This document shows positions 19,378 through 19,386 of a DNA stretch of 19,386 nt, piece after piece; position 1 is the stretch's first letter, and each line of letters starts with the position of its first letter. The position numbers and the translations under genes are program-made. Origin of the DNA: Nitrosopumilaceae archaeon. Its GTDB lineage: Archaea > Thermoproteota > Nitrososphaeria > Nitrososphaerales > Nitrosopumilaceae. Where the stretch lies: assembly GCA_021296165.1 (NCBI GenBank), contig JAGWAW010000028.1:1-19386 (forward strand). The letters run 5' to 3'. Under the pieces are notes generated by a model that worked only from the letters and a program-made list of their open reading frames with translations, ran no database searches and had not been told where the DNA came from.

Positions 19378-19386
19378 GGCGCAGAT

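Overview
The window looks like a dense archaeal chromosome segment from the Nitrososphaerota (Thaumarchaeota). The closest match in style is a GC-rich marine group I.1a genome such as the sponge symbiont Cenarchaeum symbiosum; this is inferred from gene content and base composition, not from a search. The archaeal signs are: Alba and an archaeal LSm protein; a TATA-like box about 25-28 bases before most start codons, indicating leaderless transcripts, several of them starting with GTG; tRNAs with archaeal promoters; an archaeal PGI/PMI; and a cobalt-early (CbiD/G/X/C) cobalamin pathway, as known from ammonia-oxidising archaea. GC is high (by eye close to 60% in genes), with two conspicuous lower-GC or structured non-coding gaps.

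Layout. Bases 1-54 hold the 3' end of a gene. A small exported or membrane protein (374-712), an EVE-domain protein, a stand-alone RAM (Lrp/AsnC ligand-binding) protein and an unknown 191-aa protein follow on the plus strand. A minus-strand nuclease-like unknown (2090-2722) lies back to back with an isocitrate-lyase/PEP-mutase-superfamily enzyme (3047-3895). Alba (minus) diverges from a HEAT-repeat protein (plus), which converges on a DEDD-type exonuclease-like protein (minus). Then come, all on the minus strand, tRNA-Ala(GGC), a nucleotidyltransferase-like protein, tRNA-Pro(CGG) and a ferredoxin-NADP reductase-like flavoprotein. A 550-base intergenic region with palindromes, an inverted-repeat double promoter and a repeated upstream element leads to an LSm-metK pair.

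The second half is mainly cobalamin and methyl metabolism. cbiD (plus) diverges from an extended-type SDR. After an unusual AT-richer 755-base gap comes the overlapping run cbiG-cbiX-cbiC, converging on cbiA/cobB, which lies downstream of PGI/PMI on the minus strand. PGI/PMI shares a single symmetric TATA box with an mtnA-type methylthioribose-1-phosphate isomerase. The window ends with a DUF59(MIP18)-PqqD fusion protein and an atypical SDR.

Functionally, MetK makes S-adenosylmethionine, which the corrin-ring methyltransferases consume. CbiX, CbiG, CbiD, CbiC and CbiA cover cobalt insertion, ring opening, C1 methylation, methyl migration and a,c-amidation. MtnA would recycle the methylthioadenosine by-product of SAM chemistry. 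No insertion sequence, CRISPR array or clear mobile island was seen. The best candidates for something undescribed are the upstream element shared by the nuclease-like and ferredoxin-reductase genes, the promoter pair pointing into a structured non-coding region near 7500-7760, and the AT-rich gap inside the cobalamin cluster.
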